A DNA stretch of 64,000 bases from Pohlia nutans (taxonomy: Eukaryota > Streptophyta > Bryopsida > Bryales > Mniaceae). The notes beneath the pieces were generated by a model. The model saw only the letters and a program-made list of their open reading frames with translations. It ran no database searches and was not told the origin of the DNA. How positions within the stretch are numbered: the first letter of the stretch is position 1; the number at the start of each line of letters is the position of its first letter. Below, one piece after another: positions 34,668 to 46,895 of this stretch. The stretch covers positions 18,590,072 to 18,654,071 of the forward strand of contig CM040097.1 of the NCBI GenBank assembly GCA_022496805.1, read 5' to 3'. The position numbers and the translations under genes were made by a program.

Positions 34668-35329
34668 GGTGATGAGCAAAGTGCATGAAAGAAAGGCATT
34701 GGGCACGAAGGCTATTGAATGTTATGGAATAATAACTCAGCCCCTAAATAACAGAGGGGGTAAAGACAAAACCTAGATGTGTTATAAAATGTTACTTTTA
34801 ATTTGCAACTTTGATGAAGTTTGGTCCAAAAGAGAAAATGAAAAGCATAATGTTTAGTAATCATTTGTACAGTCAAACTTTCAAAAAATGTTTTAGATAC
34901 TCATTTAATGTATTTAGAAGAATTTACCATTTAATATTCACAAAAATCACAAATTCTATTTTTAGAGTTGAAATTTAGTGTGATTGGTTAAAACTAGACA
35001 TTCTATTTTGAAATTTTAAAAAGCAAATTTTTCAAAAGAGAGAACATCATTAGTTTCTCCAAATGGTAAATTTTATAACACCAGGGTTTCTATTTTATGA
35101 TGAAACCGTCAATTTTTTCATCATGGTGGAAATAAGCTTAGGGCTTCGAAATGCATTCGGAAATTTGGATGAGAAAGCTCTTGAAGAGCCAGTAATGGGC
35201 TGGTTCTCTCGAGGGTATTTGTCTACAACTCGGATATGAACTGAAGACATTGGCAAGAGACCGGATATCATCCGGTTCTCAAGCGAGTATGTACCACAAA
35301 GGCAATTCTCAGGCAAGTAGGTGGCCCGA
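34668..35329. other. Intergenic, probable 5' edge of the hAT copy
   Basis: No gene. 'cagcccctaaataac' near 34740 resembles another CCCC-type end, but no partner was found. Confidence 0.35.
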
Positions 35330-36060
35330 GCTGGCTAGGGTCTGAGACTCTGGGGAGAGTAGTTTTGCTCGACACTTTCTGCTCGCTCGCCTGCTACTCT
35401 CAGCCTCTCTCGATCTCGCATTCTCGCCCACTGCTGTCTCCCACATCTCGCCTGATTCCGCGGCTGTGTTCCTGACTTCCTGCTGCTGTGGACTCCGTGC
35501 CTTCTAGTACCTCGGCTTTCGCGGCGCCTCCGCAGCTTGAGTTCACCGTTGATTTGATCCACTCCGCTCTAGTGGCTGCTTCCACAATCCGCACTGCTGC
35601 ACTCTGTGACTGGATCGCTCACTTCGCTGCTTCCGCAGCCCGCACTTTCGCCTCTGCTTCTGTAGCTTGCGCATTTTTTCTGACTCCGGCGGTTTTTACG
35701 GAGTCCTTGGAGGCCGGAGCTCTTCGTATGTCCACATCGCCTAATCACATGGCCGCTTGTCGCACTCCCCAGAGCTTCATGCATCGACGGCTCGACGCCC
35801 TCTCTTTTTGACTACTTGTGCAAATCGGCAGCAACGCTCGCCAGCCTCGCGCAGTCTCTCGTCCGCCAACAACTCCACAGCTCCGCTCATGGTTAAAAAA
35901 AAATTGTTTTTGTTTTTTTGTTTTTTTTTTGGAAACATTGTACGTTTTATTCAAGGTAAATGCCTACAGAAAAGATCACAAGAACCAAGCAGGGCGTTCA
36001 TGGTAAGTTGGTAACCACTAATTTACATTTGTCTTAGCCTCTTAGGGTTTTACAGTTCTC
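35330..36060 (+). promoter_or_regulatory. G+C/CpG-rich leader upstream of the hAT gene
   Basis: About 500 bp of C/T- and CG-rich sequence ('gcggcgcctccgcagcttga') unlike anything nearby. The frames in it are mostly Ala/Ser-rich with no recognised domain. Its position before the hAT coding remains suggests a promoter or 5' leader carried by the element; it could also be a captured host segment. Confidence 0.35.
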
Positions 36061-38611
36061 TTGTGGTTTTCCTGTATTGTTTACTTTTTAGGTGTTTTTC
36101 TTGTTTTATTATCCCATGTTCCAGTTCTTGCAAAGTTGCAACCTTTAATAACTTTGAGTTTATGTTGAAGAACTAGAGAATATTGGAGGTGAGGAGGAGC
36201 TTTAATAGGTTTTGAACTCAAAAGGTTGCAGCTGTAGTGTTGCACATCATATCATTAGCAACTGCACCTCAATTGCACAAAGATCAATAATAAGTTTGTT
36301 TTTCTCTTCCAATTTGATTTTTTATGTTTATACATATTCTTGATTTTGTAAATTCATTTAAATACCAGCTTTGTAATGAATCTCTGCTAAATATTTCAAT
36401 GAATCTTTGTTTTAGTTTAGGGAGATAGATATCTTTGAGGTTAGACTTTAGATATACATTAGTTTTGAAGTTTTAGGATTAGGGTTTAAGTTTTCATTAT
36501 TTCAAGTTTGAGATGTTAATTTTTGTTGTGATACGCTTTTGTAGGTCCTCTCATTGCCATCAAGATGACTTCAAGAAAAAGGCAAAGAACACTTAGATAT
36601 ACGTTGTTTAGGGCTGGTCAAGCTCAACTAGAACTAGAGGTGGCTCATGTAGTAGGTGGCTCATGTAGTGGCTGCCTATTCTTCTGCCTCTAATTCAGAT
36701 GAGACAAGCAGTAACACAAATGTAGTCCAAGCTGCAAATATGTTGTGGAAGGACAAGTAGATCCACGATTTTTTATTGGTTAGGAGTTCAATTCCGAAAT
36801 TGAAAGAACCTTTTGTACTGTTTGCAGAGCAGCAGGGGGACGTGGGGTTTTTGCAATAGATGGCTCCGTCAACATCAAGTAACAGCTTTCCATGATCATT
36901 TCCAAAGTGTGGAGCATCGAAAATTAGCATGGGCTACCCAATCTAGAAGTAAGAGAATAGAGAAACACATTGTTCAACAATCTAGAACAGCTGATAATAT
37001 TCTCCTCATATTCTTACGCAGCATATTACATAGGAAAGAGAACTATTCTATTTATGTGATTAGTCGGTAGACTTGAAAATTGAAATTACCCCTACTCTAT
37101 ATCATGATGATAAAACATGTGTTGATATGTTAATTTGTATATCAAGTGTGATTCAAAGGAAAATGCTTGATAGAGTCCGAAATTCTCATTACTATGGAAT
37201 AATGATAGATGAATCCACAGATATTTCTGTTACAGGTCATTTAGTTGTCTTGACACGTTTCTTGAGGATGGTGTATCTACATCTGTCTTTCTTGGCTTGT
37301 TGGACATTCCTGATGGTAAAAAGGATGTTGGTGTAATACATGACGTATTACTAACAAGTTTGAAGCAATGGGTTTGGATTAGGAGAAGTTTGTTGGTTCT
37401 GAATCAGATGGTGCGGCAGTAATGTTGGTTGCCGCAATGGAGTTGCGACAAAGTTGAAGAAAGAGGTTAATCCTTTCTTACTGTCTATCCATTGTGTTGC
37501 TCACAAAACTAACCTTGCATCACTTAATGTTGTAGGTAGTAGGTCATGTAAAGATGTGTCTAAAGTGATTGACAAGTTGTTGAATGACACTGCTGTTCAT
37601 TTTAAGAAATCATTCAAGGCAAAGTATGAACTTGCAGCCATCAAGAAAGAGTTGTTTGACACTCAAAAGACTCTGAAATGGTATCAAAAAATTCAATGGT
37701 TGCACTACTAGAAAATCGTGACCAAGTCAACAGAAAGTCAACTGATTTATGTTGTTTGGGGCACTGCAATGACCAATTTCACTAATTTTTGAACTTTTTG
37801 TAAAAATCAACAAATTGCTACCTATTTTCTGTTAATTTGAACAATGCGATGACCAAATCAACAAAATTTTAGCAAATCTAAAATCTTTTTAGAATCTTTT
37901 GAAATATTCTGAAATCTTTGGAATCTTTTGCAATTTATGGACTCAACTTCCTACGTTTATAAGCTTTTGAAATGTTATTATACCATAGCAGTAAAGCAAG
38001 GTTGGCACATTGATGCCAAATAATTATTTAATTCTCGAAATCATAAGTCATGATTTAAACCATTTTCCACTTTTGAGTAGGCTCTTTTTGATACAATATT
38101 TGTTGAATACAATTCTTGTACAAGATGTGAAAATTTTAATAAACTTGTGTTTCACTATCAGGTTAATGCCTAAATTATTTTTTAACAATTCAAATTGCAA
38201 TTAAAAAGTTATTTCTCAAAAGGTGATATTTTTTAGTTTTGGGCAATTTCGGGCACCCATGACAAATAGATCCAATTGGTTTGAAATTCTTTATACAAAC
38301 TCTCAATAATATTGTGAACATAATCCCCAAAGTTGAAAGGCATCAAAGCACAAAATTATGACTTTTAAAACATTTAAAACACCCTCATTTGGGCAACATT
38401 TAAAACACCACGGTTGAAGTTCTATGTACTCTGAATTTTTTTTTAACTTAATCATTCACAATTTAAAAAAAAAAAAAAAAAAAAAACTCAACAGACTTTG
38501 GTGGCTATTTTGTCATAGTAGAATAATTTTTTTCAAAAAACTTTGGACTTTAAAAAGTTGTAAAACCAAGTTAATTCTCATCTTCAAAAATTTGTTTGAG
38601 ATTTCGAGCCT

Positions 38612-38712
38612 CTATTCAAAAGTTATAGACAAAATTCAGAGTGGAATAGCAAGAAATATTTTCTTTGATATTTTCAAATACCCTCTTTGAATTTTGTCTA
38701 TAACTTTTGAAT
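38612..38712. repeat. Hairpin in the CACTA element
   Basis: ATTCAAAAGTTATAGACAAA and its reverse complement are separated by about 55 bp, giving a 24-bp stem. Confidence 0.8.
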
Positions 38713-38713
38713 G

Positions 38714-39330
38714 GGGGGGTGAAAGCACGAAAAAGTGTACCACCTCTAACTATTATGACCATTCAACAATGCAGGGTTCAAAATACATTATAAATTTGAA
38801 TTTCGTAAAAAATTAAATAAAAATTAAATAAAGCACCTATTTTTTAATAAATTATACCAAAAAATTTGAGAAAATGATCTTCAATAAGTAGTTATAAATT
38901 TTTTATTGACATAGAAGTAGCCAAAAGTGAAAAAGTAGTTACATACAATCAACAAAGTTGATATAAAACAAGCAAAATGTATATCAAAACATATTTTTTT
39001 CTACTTTCATTTTGGACAAGGACCTCAATTCTATCATTATCTCAAAGGTCATACAAATTATATTTATGTTGAGTGTATTTAAGGCCATCAATTTTGCAAC
39101 CGAGATTGGATTTAGGCATTCATTTTCAAACACTACTTTTTGTAAACTTTTTTGAAGATTTTGTTTTGAAAATTTGGGTTCAAGTATCTATAAGAACTCT
39201 AAAGGGCTTTATGAAATTAAAACCAAAATACAATATATTTTGATATAAATTTATGCCCTTTGACCAAAAAAATTATGATTTTAGTATAGCAAACTAACTT
39301 TTTGGTACAGTTTTTCGTGCTTTCACCCTA
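38714..39330. mobile_element. ~615-bp inverted-repeat element nested in the CACTA element
   Basis: Ends GGGTGAAAGCACGAAAAA and TTTTTCGTGCTTTCACCC, then GTGTACC/GGTACAG, form inverted repeats. The interior is A/T-rich and non-coding. No clear target duplication. Confidence 0.55.
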
Positions 39331-39514
39331 GGGCTCAAAATCATCACAAACAGATTTTTGGAAATGAAATTTAACTTAAAGTCTCAACTTTTCTTAGTTT
39401 AAAGATTTTAAAAATATATATTTTACTATACCAAAATAGTCTTAAAAGTCTGCTGAGTTCCAAAACACTGAATTGTATATGAGAAAAAAAATTATGCTTA
39501 AGTCATCGAATTCT

Positions 39515-39600
39515 AATGGTGGTGAGTTGGTTAGAGTGTTGAGTTAGAAGTGTGAGGTTCCAAATTCGAACCCGAGTAGCAACCAGGGGTGTAAAGCTTG
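39515..39600 (+). repeat. tRNA-like (SINE head) sequence
   Basis: GGTGAGTTGGTTAGAGTG (A-box-like) is followed about 30 bp later by GGTTCCAAATTCGAACCC (a B-box-like sequence). Spacing fits a tRNA-derived pol III promoter, but stems are incomplete. It lies inside the CACTA element. Confidence 0.5.
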
Positions 39601-40965
39601 GCTGCCCGGATGTGCCGGGCAGCCAAAAAAAGGTTTTTCTACCCAAAAATTTTGGGCAGCAATTTTTTATTTTTTTTATTTTTTTCTATTCATTTTTTGT
39701 TTGACCAGATCAATAGAAAAAATCAACAAATTTCTGTTGATTAATATCTTGTACAACTCGTCCGAAACAACTGAAAATATCAACGCTTCTCTATTGATTT
39801 GGACACTGAATTTTCTATTAGTGTTGTTTAGGTAGCAAGCTGTAACTACTCTGTGTGATTCTCTAGAAAGTGTTATAGCTTACTTCCGTGATGTTCCTCG
39901 TATTAATGATGATGCTGCCACAAGTTTGCTCTATATCAAACTAAGGACTTTTGAGTATATTTACTGTTTGTATTTTTTAGCAGACATTTTGCATAGTTTG
40001 TCTGTGTTGAGTAGGACATTTCAGTATAAATCTGTTGATGTCAGCAGTGTTGGTGCACTTGTAAGGTTTGAGATTACATCAATTCAAATGACTTTTATTA
40101 TTGAGAGTACAAACTTGAACGAGTCGACTTTCAATGAGGATACTGAATATCATATTATTCATTTGTTTGGGCCCCCAGGAGGTTTTCCTCTGAGGTTCGT
40201 TCATAGGTTACCTTCAGAGGTTGTCCTCTGAGATTCGTGGTTCTAAATTTCATGATGTGGAAATGATAAGGGACAAGACAAGAGCTGATTTGGTGGAGGC
40301 TTTAGCATTTCAGACTTCTTTTGCAGAAGAGGTTTGCAAAGGTTTAGAAGCCTGCTTTCAAGACAATGATGTGATTGGTTGTTTTAAAATATTGAACCTA
40401 TGTGAGTTGCCTTCTAGACAAGTTAGCATGAAAAGTTGGGATCAGTTACAAAGTTGAAGAAGATTTGTGACCATTTTGGAAAGGAAAAAATGATTGGAGA
40501 GAAGAAGTATGTTGCTGTGATCAATGCTGATGTTGTCATGAGAAATTTTCATGCTTATAAGATCCAAGCATCTACAGAATGACGTGAGAAAACTTTCCCT
40601 GATCTATGGTCCATGGTGAGTTGGAATCACACAATTCAATTGAAGTATGCTAATCTTCGTGTTCTTGCAGACATAGCTAGGATACAATGTGTAAGTACAG
40701 CTCAATGTGAGCGAACCTTTTCCATTCAAAATTGCATTAAAACCAAATTTTGTAATAATTTGTAAACTAAGAACTTAGAGTTTGTGGTATGTGTTGCAAT
40801 GGAAGGTATGCGTGTTGATCGTGACTCTATTTTGGTAGAAGTCATTGCTTCGTAGAAGAACTCTAGGAAGTTTAGGTGGTTGGTTTCTCACCCTGAAAAA
40901 TACCTTTCAGGACATATGGACCTTGAAGGTGAAGGTGTTGATTTTGATTTAGAGCTTGATGTTTG

Positions 40966-42006
40966 AATTTATTTGTATTTCTGTTCTCCCTTGTATGTTT
41001 ACTAAGATAGAAGTCACCCTTCTCCCATGTTGCATCATAGAAGGGTGACCCTTATAACCTCTCACACTATTCTACCAAAAGGATATGTGAGAGGTTGTAA
41101 GGATCCATGGCCATCAACCAGTGATGGACTTATTCAAGTTAAACTCCTACTATAGATATTGACTGGTTCGATTGCAAATGAGAGGGTTTTTTTACCGGTT
41201 GAAATGTTATTTTGGAAGTATTAGACTGACCATGAGTAAAATCTTAGGATTCTAGACTTGTTAAAATACGGGGTTTCCAACATCTAACTGGAGAGGATGG
41301 AGTGAGGACCAGTCAAGCTTCTCAAATGGAAGCTAAAGGCTGGTTAGGCCCAAAATCTTCCCAGGCATTGACCAGGACAATATTGAGGTCTTTGTCTTCG
41401 AAAAGTTCTCCTCGGTGGAGTATCACTTGGATTGCCATAATGGAAAGTAGACTTGATTTCCTATTTGAAAATATTTTTCAATTTTTTTATAAAAATAATT
41501 TTTTCATCCTGGGCAGCCCGTAAAAAAAAGGCAGCGACCATAAAATGGTCGTTTGATCACTTAGGGGTTAAGACAAGGCAATAAAAAGTATTCTAAATCA
41601 GTTCTAAGGATCAAGGTAAAACAAGAAAGAACATGAAAAACCCAAATATGTCCAAATACACAATGCACTCATGTGAGGGTATAGAGGTGTCTTTCCTATT
41701 TGTTAAAAAAAAGGTACAGTACTATGAATGAGGTCCATGCAGTATGAATCCTCCCATGCGGCAATTGCACATTGGTAATGGTCAAGCCTTCGCTCTAATG
41801 CTTGCCATTCAAAAGATGTCACATGGACCTAATTAAACTATTGGCTACCAAGAGCATACTACCAATCGCAGACTACCGTATCTGTATTGGTCATTGGAAT
41901 AACAGAACCTCAAAATCTACAGGCCCTCAGCAAGGGCATCAACTTTCACAAAAAACTGGAACCCAATGTTGATATGAAAGAATTAAGTAATCCACAGAGT
42001 TCACCT
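40966..42006. other. Intergenic between hAT remains and EMC7
   Basis: Contains a 'gaagggtgaccctt' palindromic block near 41020-41050 and a lone TTAA-type right end (CACTTAGGGGTTAA, ending at about 41569). The rest shows no gene; the last part should include the EMC7 3' UTR. Confidence 0.4.
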
Positions 42007-44404
42007 TCAAGTGCGCGCTTGCAAGAATTGGGCCACAGGGCTGGGGTTGGCGCGTTGAGCCTCTTGGAGTCTCTTCATTTCCTCCGGATCTGAACAAATG
42101 AAACATTATTAGTTTCTTGCGTAAAAGCCCTAAATTATTATTTTTTAACTATTTTCCATAGATTATGTTTATACACACATGAAAAGCGTTGATTAATTAC
42201 ATGAAGAGTCTTGTTTTGAGAGCAATTAGAACTTTTTCCTGAAAAAATAACGTATAAGATTCATTTTTTAACTCAAATTTTCACATATTTTCCCCAAAAA
42301 AAAGGTTTGGAGGATTTAGATTGCTTACTACAACATTCTCATTGTTAGGATTGATTTATTTCAATTCCGTTCATCTTGTACATACTTCTACTTTACAATT
42401 TTTTAAGGAATGACAATCAAGTGAATTTTTTTTCCTTAGATTCTCAAGTCAATTCTCCAACATGAAGAATTAAATCGCAAATTCCACAGTGCAGTCAAGA
42501 GGATTCAAAGTCTGCTGACCTAGTTTGGCATGGTGCGTTTTTGGAGCAAAAACACACCAAAAATTACGGGATAAGAAGTGGTGCAAAATCTGCTCTACAA
42601 ATAAGATGTCAACTGAAAGCTTAAATTCCAAGAAACTCACCTATGCTGTCCATGAGCATGGGCAATAAAAACACGCAGACGACCATAAAACCAATCATCA
42701 TACCCATAGGGCTCTTCAGCATTCCAAATAAGGAGAATGGCTCTCGAACCTGCACAGACCAGGAGATTTTTCAAATAAAATCACTTCAAGTTTCTGCAGT
42801 CAACAACAGCACCAAAAACACAAGCAAAAAGTACCAGAACTTGCCTCGTAATAGTTCTCCTCTTGACGGGGCTCTAGAACTAGTGAATCAGAGATGCGAC
42901 GAGGGCCTTCTACATAACTTGCACGTATTTTCCCTGCCAACCTAGAGCTGACATCCACTCTCACCTGCAAGAAACAAGTGAAACAATCAATCACTGCTAT
43001 ACACTGCACATCAGCCTATACAGTATATATTGTAGATATTGATACGTGCAGTGTATATATATAATCAATCACTGCTACCGGTATACACAACCACACTCTA
43101 CCAGCTGATCACATTCGTATAAAATCCAATATGAGAAACGAGACAATTCTTAAAGGGAGAGTGTCGAACATTTGTCTTACCGGAGAAAAGAAATAGCCAG
43201 GGGCAACAACTTCCAGGAGGTGAGTGCCAGCAGGCACATCTTCGCTATCATCACATCCAGTCAAGGCACTCACAATAAAGAGGGATAGTGTTCAGCCAAC
43301 CACACAGACGCCCTGAAGAAGTTGAATGAACTAATGGCAGCAGTGATTTTTTTTGTTGCTCGTTTTAGACAGATTGCTACATAAAATTTGGGCTGGCTAA
43401 TTGATACAAAGGATTTTTGAAAAAAAAGAAGGAATAATAGCCAGATTTCCTACATGGAGTCGAGATGTGCAGCATCTTTAAACCTAGGTATCACCCAGGT
43501 ATTGCCTAAGTAGCACCTAGGTAGCACATGTGTATTATCCTGATATTACCTATATATCAATATGAAAAGAGCATCCAAGGAGCCTGGATTGCAAAAATGC
43601 TACTGACAAAAAAAATCACTGAATGCCAGTAAACAAGCACCTATCTTAACACATAGCGGAACAACCTATGGATTATGAAAACCAAACTAGCTCAAAACTC
43701 TAATAAAATTCCCTCAGTGCAAACAACGAACCTGTACATATTTTGATGATTAGCTCTTTGAATATTATAAAAAGGATACAAGGCAAATGACCCGTCGTGT
43801 TGTCGAATAAAAGCAACTCTTTCGCCACCATTTAGGACTACTTTGATATTGGCTAGTTTGCCGAGAGCTTTACCTCTCATACCTGCGCATAGAACACAAG
43901 TTAAGCAATAATAAAATAAAATAAAATCATGGCAAAGTACTTTAAGAAGGCCGAAACTCTGATTGAACAAACTCAAAAAGACCTCTCAAAGATTTTGTTT
44001 ACCTTCCACTTTCACCCGACCTTCCACAACAAAACCTTCATCGCCACTGCACCAAAAACTCTGAATCAGTTACCAATCCAGCAATCTACTCGTCTACGAA
44101 AGAGAAAGGCCCGGACCAAAATGTAATTTTAGGGCTCCGCAAAAAATATGACACGTTGAGATTCGCAAACTCTCACAGCACTGGATGAATGAATGAGCCC
44201 TAAAACTGATCAATTCTACATAAACGTCAAAAGATCCCCGAAAACCTATGATTTTCTGAGGCTGTTTGCCGGTTAGGGTTTTGTAGATCGAGTTCAAAAG
44301 CAAAAAAAGTTATACCTGGAAAGAGCGGTGCAGGATCCAGAAATCACGCCGAGTAGCAGCAGAATGGTAGAGAAGAGGAACAAAGGTGTGCGTCGGAGCG
44401 CCAT
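42007..44404 (-). CDS. EMC7: ER membrane protein complex subunit 7 homologue, 7 exons
   Basis: Exons (from 5'): 44316-44404, 44003-44046, 43780-43882, 43181-43244, 42845-42964, 42641-42749, 42007-42089; they join in phase to 203 codons plus stop. The EMC inserts transmembrane helices into the ER membrane; subunit 7 has a lumenal beta-sandwich and one C-terminal membrane helix. Seen here: signal peptide (MALRRTPLFLFSTILLLLG..), beta-domain motifs (EGRVKVEG, KVVLNGGERVAFIRQHDGSF, DVPAGTHLLEVVAPGYFFSP, VRVDVSSRLAGKIRA), then EENYYE-VREPFS, the helix (MGMMIGFMVVCVFLLPMLM) and DPEEMKRLQEAQ. Intron 5 has a GC donor (GAG|GCAAGT); the others are GT-AG. The length is close to that of plant homologues. 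Confidence 0.95.
43390..43625 (-). repeat. Dispersed repeat F in EMC7 intron 3
   Basis: Reverse-complement relative of 18590-18800: 'gtagcacctaggtagcacat', 'gtgtattatcctgatatt', then 'gccaga tttcc' sequence. Lies inside the 535-bp intron. Confidence 0.7.
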
Positions 44405-44504
44405 AGTTGCGAAATTTGGTGCAAAACCCTGCCAAATTTTGCAAGAGCATTCCGATGCTTCTGTTCTTCTGGTTCACTGAGAGAGACGAAGTTCTCATGT
44501 ACGG

Positions 44505-44542
44505 GAACTTGTTCTCATTCAAGGGACCTTGTTCTCATAAAA
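44505..44542. repeat. Short tandem motif upstream of EMC7
   Basis: 'gggaacttgttctcattcaa' followed by 'gggaccttgttctcataaaa'. More units occur at 45215-45237 and at 46896-46940, on the other sides of inserted elements. Confidence 0.7.
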
Positions 44543-45214
44543 GGGCATCCTCGATGGGGCCTCTAAAAGGACCCGGCATATTTTAAATTATCTTTTAATA
44601 GACTAGGAATCAGATCATTCAATTTTTATCATAGAAGCACATTTTTAAAATGCACAGTGAAAGTACAAGAAATTTTGGATTTGGGCATAGCTTGATTTAT
44701 ATAACATTCTTAAGCCCTTGTTGAACCACATCCTTTACATTGTAGAGAAACTATGAATAAAAAAATACAATTCTCTAACCCTGAAGCTAGAGAAAATGTT
44801 GTGCTATTCCTCCGATTCCCTGACAGATGCTTGAGATTCAAAGGTACAACAGTGGGCCTCTACAGAACGTTATGTATACACATCCTTTCAATTGTTCAAA
44901 ATATGTAGAGGATTCTTCAAATTTTGTCTAAAAAGGGAAAATTCTATCAAGATACCGTACATTTGCAGTGCGTTTGGCTAAATTTTCCCTTTATAAACTA
45001 AATTAGAAGAGCCCTCTAAATGTTTTGGAAGTTAGCTAATTTTAATGAAGTGTATTTTGGTCATCCAATGTCCAAATCGAGATTTTGTTTGGTCTATTAT
45101 ATTTAGTTTTTCAATGTGATGTTGATAAAATTAAATTATTTTTCTGATTCCATTTACATCAAAAGATATATTCTAATATAAAGGACATGTTTAGAGGCCC
45201 CACTGCGGATGCCC
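44543..45214. mobile_element. 672-bp Harbinger-like element in the EMC7 promoter region
   Basis: Ends GGGCATCCTCGATGGGGCCT and, reversed, GGGCATCCGCAGTGGGGCCT, extending to CTCTAAA. Flanking triplets AAA and TAA nearly match a 3-bp duplication. GGGC.. termini and a T/A-rich triplet fit PIF/Harbinger elements. It ends only about 140 bp from the EMC7 ATG. Confidence 0.75.
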
Positions 45215-46319
45215 TAAGGACCTTGTTTTCATTTAAACCGGGTGTCCAATTGTTGATAGGGCCCCCTTCAAGCCACACCCTACAGTCACTCATCTCAAAA
45301 ACTTACAAATCTGTAGCTCAATTTCTTGTTTTGGATTTGACAACATTGTTTTTTAATATTTTTCATAAATAAACCTATATGTTTACTATACATACTGAAT
45401 TTTTCATAATTTCCTTTTGATATTGAATTTATTAAAAAATTCTTAAGCTTTATGTCTTCAAAAAATCATATTAATTACAATAAGTATCCATAATTTATGA
45501 AATTTTTATGTTGGTCGTAAATCACAATTAAAAACACTTTCGTATATTTAAAATTTACATCAAGTTTTTAATTTGAAAAATTCGATAGGAAGACTATGTT
45601 GAAGATGAAATTGGTTCTTGACCCATTGAATTGGTAATTGCTATAAAAAATTCAATAATTGGAATTTTGATGAATCGTAACGTAGAATAAAAACTAGATT
45701 TGACTACCTTTACTTTGTTAGTTCAACTGGAATAAAAAAAATGATTGTTTTCAAAGTGAAAACTAAGTTTGACTAGAGAAGGGACAGAATATGTCCTCTC
45801 TACCTTTTAGGGGTTAAGCATGCAAGCAAGGAGATTTTCACCTTTAATATCTTCAACAATTTTTACCAAATGAAACAAATAAATATTCTATCTTATAGTA
45901 CCTCTCCATAAGATTTCAATAATGTTTCATTTTTTAACTTCAAACGGTCTACGTACTATGAGCATTTGAAGATTTAGCATTCTTCACTTAGGGCATGTCA
46001 TTTTTTGGTGATTACGAACACAATAGGAAATTTCAAGTCTTGAGTTTGGTATCAAATCAAAGCACTCACAATTATCTTCGAAATGAAACCGCATCCAATT
46101 TTTAATTCTCAATGTTGTGCACATAATGAGTGATTTTCAAAACTTATGTGAAATGTGGTAGTGTAGTGATAGGAGACCTCGAAACTTGCATGCAACAAGG
46201 GATTACTGCCTCATTTCTATGGTTATGGGGATCTTGAGTGTACAAGTTTTGAAATGAACGGCTATAGGGTGCGACTTGAAGTTGCCCCTATGTATGCCTA
46301 CTATAGTTGAACACATGAT
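45215..46319. other. Intergenic with the right part of a TTAA element
   Basis: A lone right end (CCTTTTAGGGGTTAA) closes at about 45817; its left end is not clear and may lie near 45238. 45818-46319 has no recognisable gene. Confidence 0.45.
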
Positions 46320-46895
46320 TTAACCCCTAAACGTCCAACCGTCCAAAAAGTGAACGATGTATAGAATCAAATACAATTTTTTCATCCGTCATTGACTTTT
46401 TGTAGTGTGGATTTTTACTATATATTTTATGGGAAGTTAGCTTCATGCATGTGTGACCCAATTAGAAAAGGGTTGATTTGTGAAATTTTTATGCTTCATT
46501 TCATGTTGTAGCGATTCACCCAAAATTTTGAAGATTTTAGTATAAAAGTGCTCTTAAAAAGTCAACGCTTAAAATTAAGCAACCAAAAAAATCTCCAAAA
46601 ACCACTACACTTAGAGTATTACATTTCAACCAATTACAACAAATTTCATGTACGAATTGTCAATATCTTATACGTAATCAAATTACAAAAGAATTTTCTA
46701 TTTCAAGTTTCAAATTTTATACAAAAATATTTGTGATAGCAATTGCAAATCTAACTGAATGGATAGAATCTAAAATTTATAATGTACAACTTTTATTCAT
46801 ACATCAAGTTCAAAATATCCCTCTAGATTACATTTTATGATGCATCTTTGCAAAACTGCTGAATTTAGAGAGGGGTGAGAACATTTAGGGGTTAA
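46320..46895. mobile_element. TTAA-bounded MITE, family B copy 4
   Basis: Left end TTAACCCCTAAACGTCCAAC, right end AACATTTAGGGGTTAA. Interior colinear with the copy at 156. Confidence 0.8.

Larger units (their letters stand above)
37703..39823. mobile_element. 2.1-kb non-autonomous CACTA-type element inside the hAT gene
   Basis: Starts CACTACTAGAAAATCGTGAC and ends ..AATTTTCTATTAGTG; the reversed end reads CACTAATAGAAAATTCAG. Flanked by TTG on both sides (37700-37702, 39824-39826). Removing it rejoins the hAT frame (..KIQWL and QAVTTLC..), so the boundaries are firm. Subterminal motifs such as 'gaccaaatcaacaaaa' and 'gatcaatagaaaaaatcaac' repeat near both ends, as expected for CACTA elements. 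No TNP2-type transposase is seen. Confidence 0.9.
36541..40965 (+). pseudogene. hAT-superfamily transposase gene, decayed
   Basis: Colinear fragments of one hAT-type protein with stops and frameshifts. The N-terminal zinc-finger-like part has FCTVCRAAGGRG and FHDHFQSVEHRKLAWA. Then come YYGIMIDESTDISVTGHLV, SESDGAAVMLG, LSIHCVAHKTNLA and a helical part. After a 2.1-kb insertion it resumes with QAVTTLCDSLESVIAYF and later CVSTAQCERTFSIQN, the C-terminal dimerisation motif, ending near 40965. The composition matches animal-like hAT proteins of the ZNF862/KRAB-type group. Termini of the element were not identified. Confidence 0.85.
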
